A DNA stretch of 8,870 nucleotides from JAKACA01 sp049510975. Its GTDB lineage: Bacteria > Actinomycetota > Acidimicrobiia > Acidimicrobiales > Bog-793. The stretch covers positions 1 through 8,870 of the forward strand of contig JBEKYM010000070.1 in NCBI GenBank assembly GCA_049510975.1. Direction: 5' to 3'. Every line of letters starts with the position of its first letter. Within the stretch, counting starts at the first letter, position 1. The position numbers and the translations under genes were made by a program. Of this stretch, positions 7,479-8,870 are shown one piece after another. The notes under the pieces were generated by a model. That model searched no databases. It was not told the origin of the DNA and saw only the letters and a program-made list of their open reading frames with translations.

Positions 7479-7490
7479 TACGCCGGCGTA
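7479..7490. repeat. Perfect 12-bp palindrome upstream of the permease
   Basis: TACGCCGGCGTA is fully self-complementary. It lies about 35 bp upstream of the candidate -35 hexamer of the permease and 143 bp before the tRNA. That position would suit a dimeric regulator, but GC-rich palindromes also arise by chance in such a genome. Confidence 0.35.
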
Positions 7491-7517
7491 AGTCCGGCCA
7501 TGACGCGTTCGGTCGCA

Positions 7518-7539
7518 CGCTGCACTCTCTGGTGCAGCG
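7518..7539. repeat. Hairpin of unknown role between permease and tRNA
   Basis: Eight perfect base pairs, CGCTGCAC with GTGCAGCG, around the 6-nt loop TCTCTG. After one mismatch the pairing continues for two more pairs. Neither side has a T-tract and no gene ends nearby, so it is not an ordinary intrinsic terminator. It could be an RNA structure or a protein-binding site. Confidence 0.4.
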
Positions 7540-7633
7540 CGCTGGGCCGTCTCTTCACCAGGGCAGGCTCGAGCTCGCTGTCGTGGGCGGGCAGCGCTTC
7601 GGGTTTCGGAACGCGACTACCCTTTGAAGGTTC

Positions 7634-7704
7634 GCGGGCGTAGTTCAGCGGCAGAACATCAGCTTCCCAAGCTGAGAACGCGGGTTCGATTCCCGTCGCC
7701 CGCT
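7634..7704 (+). tRNA. tRNA-Gly (anticodon CCC)
   Basis: A complete cloverleaf reads by eye. The acceptor stem GCGGGCG (7634-7640) pairs perfectly with CGCCCGC (7697-7703). The D-stem is GTTC/GAAC. The anticodon stem TCAGC/GCTGA encloses loop TTCCCAA, with anticodon CCC at 7666-7668. The variable loop is short, and the T-arm GCGGG-TTCGATT-CCCGT has the standard TTCGA loop. The discriminator base is T. The 3' CCA is not encoded and must be added by the cell. It reads the glycine codon GGG. A TACCCT hexamer at 7618-7623 could be its -10, with no clear -35. Confidence 0.95.
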
Positions 7705-7929
7705 CTCGCAAAGTCACTGGTCAGAGGGTGCAACTTCGAACTGTCTCCGAGCGCAGCTGCGGAGTCATTCGCCGTGCTGGCCGGGCACTCTCCCGCGGCT
7801 CCAGCGGCTGATGCGTCGCATCGCGCGGGATGATGACGTCACGCCGAGCACCCGAAGATCGCCCTGCATCCGAACCGCAACGATGTGAGGGAGCTCAAGT
7901 GTGCTCTCCGATGGACGGTTTCCCGAATC
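7705..7929. other. Intergenic region after the tRNA
   Basis: I see no credible gene in these 225 bp. It contains a short hairpin CTCCG/CGGAG (about 7746-7765), a GATGC-GTC-GCATC hairpin (7809-7821) and the 8-bp palindrome TGACGTCA (7834-7841). None has a terminator-like T-tract. Confidence 0.4.
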
Positions 7930-8265
7930 TCAAGCGACATCCCCAGGCGACGCCTCGATGAGGGTGGGCCAGCCGAAACCACTGGTTCCGCAGATGAACT
8001 GCCGTTCCTCGTCCGCCTTCAGGGACACTCGCATCTCCTTGGACCTGCGCAGCAGGACGAACCGCAGACGCAGGCGGTGTTCCCCTGGGTCCACATCAAA
8101 CACCCGCACCTGCTCGTCTCCGATCCTGCCCACGGGGTGGTCGTCGAGAAGGATTGTGAAATTCCAAGGAGGCCGAAAGAGGCGAACAAGTAGGGCGGTT
8201 GGCAGGACGGTCCGGGGCGCCATCGACCAGTGTTGCTTCGGCCGAACGATTCTGATCGCTGACAT
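7930..8265 (-). CDS. Small protein with PEGA-like segment, function unknown
   Basis: A 111-residue protein with no family I can name with certainty. The middle reads ILLDDHPVGRIGDEQVRV (about 38-55) then VDPGEHRLRLRF (about 58-69). This has the pattern of PEGA-type beta-sandwich segments (hydrophobic strand, D-G-x-x-V-G, P-G-E-H-x-L turn), which often sit near membranes or envelope proteins. Upstream is a basic region (residues 1-36) with a short hydrophobic stretch PTALLVRLF, too short for a sure membrane helix. ATG 8265 has GAGG 10 nt upstream. A GTG at 8274 would add three residues and overlap the previous stop as GTGA. Either start implies translational coupling to the chimeric ABC gene. 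No T-tract terminator is visible after it. Confidence 0.7.
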   Translation of the reverse strand: MSAIRIVRPKQHWSMAPRTVLPTALLVRLFRPPWNFTILLDDHPVGRIGDEQVRVFDVDPGEHRLRLRFVLLRRSKEMRVSLKADEERQFICGTSGFGWPTLIEASPGDVA

Positions 8266-8270
8266 GGTGC

Positions 8271-8861
8271 TCACGCCTCGCCGGTGTCGTGGCGATAGGC
8301 GACGACGGCGAGCGGGATGAGCGCGGCGGTCCAACACGCGAGCACGATCCAGGCCTCCATCGGCCAATCCCCGCGGATGAGCGCGGCCTCGCCCGCGTGC
8401 ACGAGCCAGTACGACGGCAGCAGCTTGACGACGGTCAGCATCGCGCCGCTGTTGAACAAGCTCCCGAAGGCGCCTCCAAAGAGGGCGAAGAAGACGACGA
8501 GCCATCCCATGACTGGCACGAGGGCATCCGTCGCGATGAGGTGACCCAAGATGAGGCCGATCAAGATGAACGGCACCAAGCCGATCAGGAGCAAGCCAGT
8601 CATGTCGAACCACTGCGCGGCGTCGAGGCGCACTCCCAGCGTTGCGCCGGCCAGAAACACCAAGCCGAGCGCGGGCAACGCGACGAGGTAGGCGGCGAGC
8701 ATCTTCGCGACATAGTCGGTGCGAACTCGCAGGGGCGTGATCCGCAGCACTCCGCGAACCGCCTGGACCGAGTCGTAGGACTTGATCAAGCCGGTGGCTC
8801 TGATTCCGGTGCTTGGGATCGACATTGCATCGAGGCCGCGCTTGCTCACTCTCGTGATCAT
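8271..8861 (-). pseudogene. Chimeric ABC remnant: ATPase N-terminus fused in frame to the C-terminal half of an ABC-2 permease
   Basis: The 196-codon reading frame has two unlike parts. Residues about 19-38 (GIRATGLIKSYDSVQAVRGV) are the standard opening of an ABC ATP-binding subunit up to just past its A-loop tyrosine (Tyr29). Where the next strand and Walker A should follow, the text changes to LRITPLRVRTDYVAKMLAAY, a permease-style segment. It continues to the end as an ABC-2 membrane protein with hydrophobic stretches at about 52-77, 86-110, 113-136 and 168-189, ending AYRHDTGEA as such permeases do. Walker A, signature and Walker B are all absent, as is the permease N-terminal half. The simplest reading is one deletion joining two adjacent genes, with the reading frame kept. 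ATG 8861 is used; ATG 8825 (MSIPSTG) is a better match to ATPase starts, and the frame is still open to the window edge. It overlaps the downstream gene by 4 bp if that gene starts at GTG 8274. Confidence 0.7.
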
Positions 8862-8870
8862 CGCTGGCCC

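Noticed and set aside
7478..7717. Minus-strand open frame containing ATGIEPAFSAWEADVLPLNY
   Set aside because: This is the well-known spurious translation antisense to a tRNA gene; the tRNA-Gly at 7634-7704 explains it.
7834..7841. TGACGTCA palindrome as a regulatory site
   Set aside because: An 8-bp palindrome is expected by chance and nothing nearby ties it to a promoter.
7888..7910. Possible terminator hairpin after the small PEGA-like gene
   Set aside because: On the minus strand only about four contiguous pairs form before an A-C mismatch, and there is no T-tract.
1..8870. CRISPR array, insertion sequence, phage genes or defence operon
   Set aside because: No spaced direct repeats, transposase, integrase or defence-type gene cluster is visible. 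The only nuclease-family candidate is the partial DUF222-like gene.

Overview
High-GC chromosomal DNA that looks actinobacterial, possibly Acidimicrobiia-like; this is an inference. The reasons are GC-rich third positions, frequent GTG starts, a DUF222/HNH-type gene behind a GAAC-N4-GTTC (LexA-type) operator, and an ABC exporter and APC permease whose sequence style is common in actinobacteria.

Layout from left to right. The minus strand begins with the 5' end of a DUF222/HNH-family gene that runs off the left edge. It is preceded by a candidate promoter with an SOS-box-like palindrome on its expected start point. Next are a SIMPL (DUF541) domain protein and a complete Lon protease, both minus strand and probably co-transcribed as lon-SIMPL. 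A 126-bp divergent intergenic region separates lon from a plus-strand fused ABC exporter (membrane domain plus ATPase). A strong hairpin at 5502-5530 lies between the convergent ends of the exporter and a minus-strand APC-superfamily amino-acid permease. Upstream of the permease are a candidate promoter, a perfect 12-bp palindrome and an 8-bp-stem hairpin. A plus-strand tRNA-Gly (anticodon CCC) follows.

The right end holds two overlapping minus-strand genes: a small protein with a PEGA-like segment, and an odd in-frame chimera. The chimera joins the first residues of an ABC ATP-binding protein to the C-terminal half of an ABC-2 permease. It is best read as the scar of a deletion that removed most of a two-gene ABC export operon.

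The genes are mostly housekeeping or transport: protein quality control (Lon), export, amino-acid uptake and translation. I see no CRISPR array, insertion sequence or recognisable new defence system. The two points most worth following are the LexA-like control of the DUF222/HNH gene and the ABC gene fusion.
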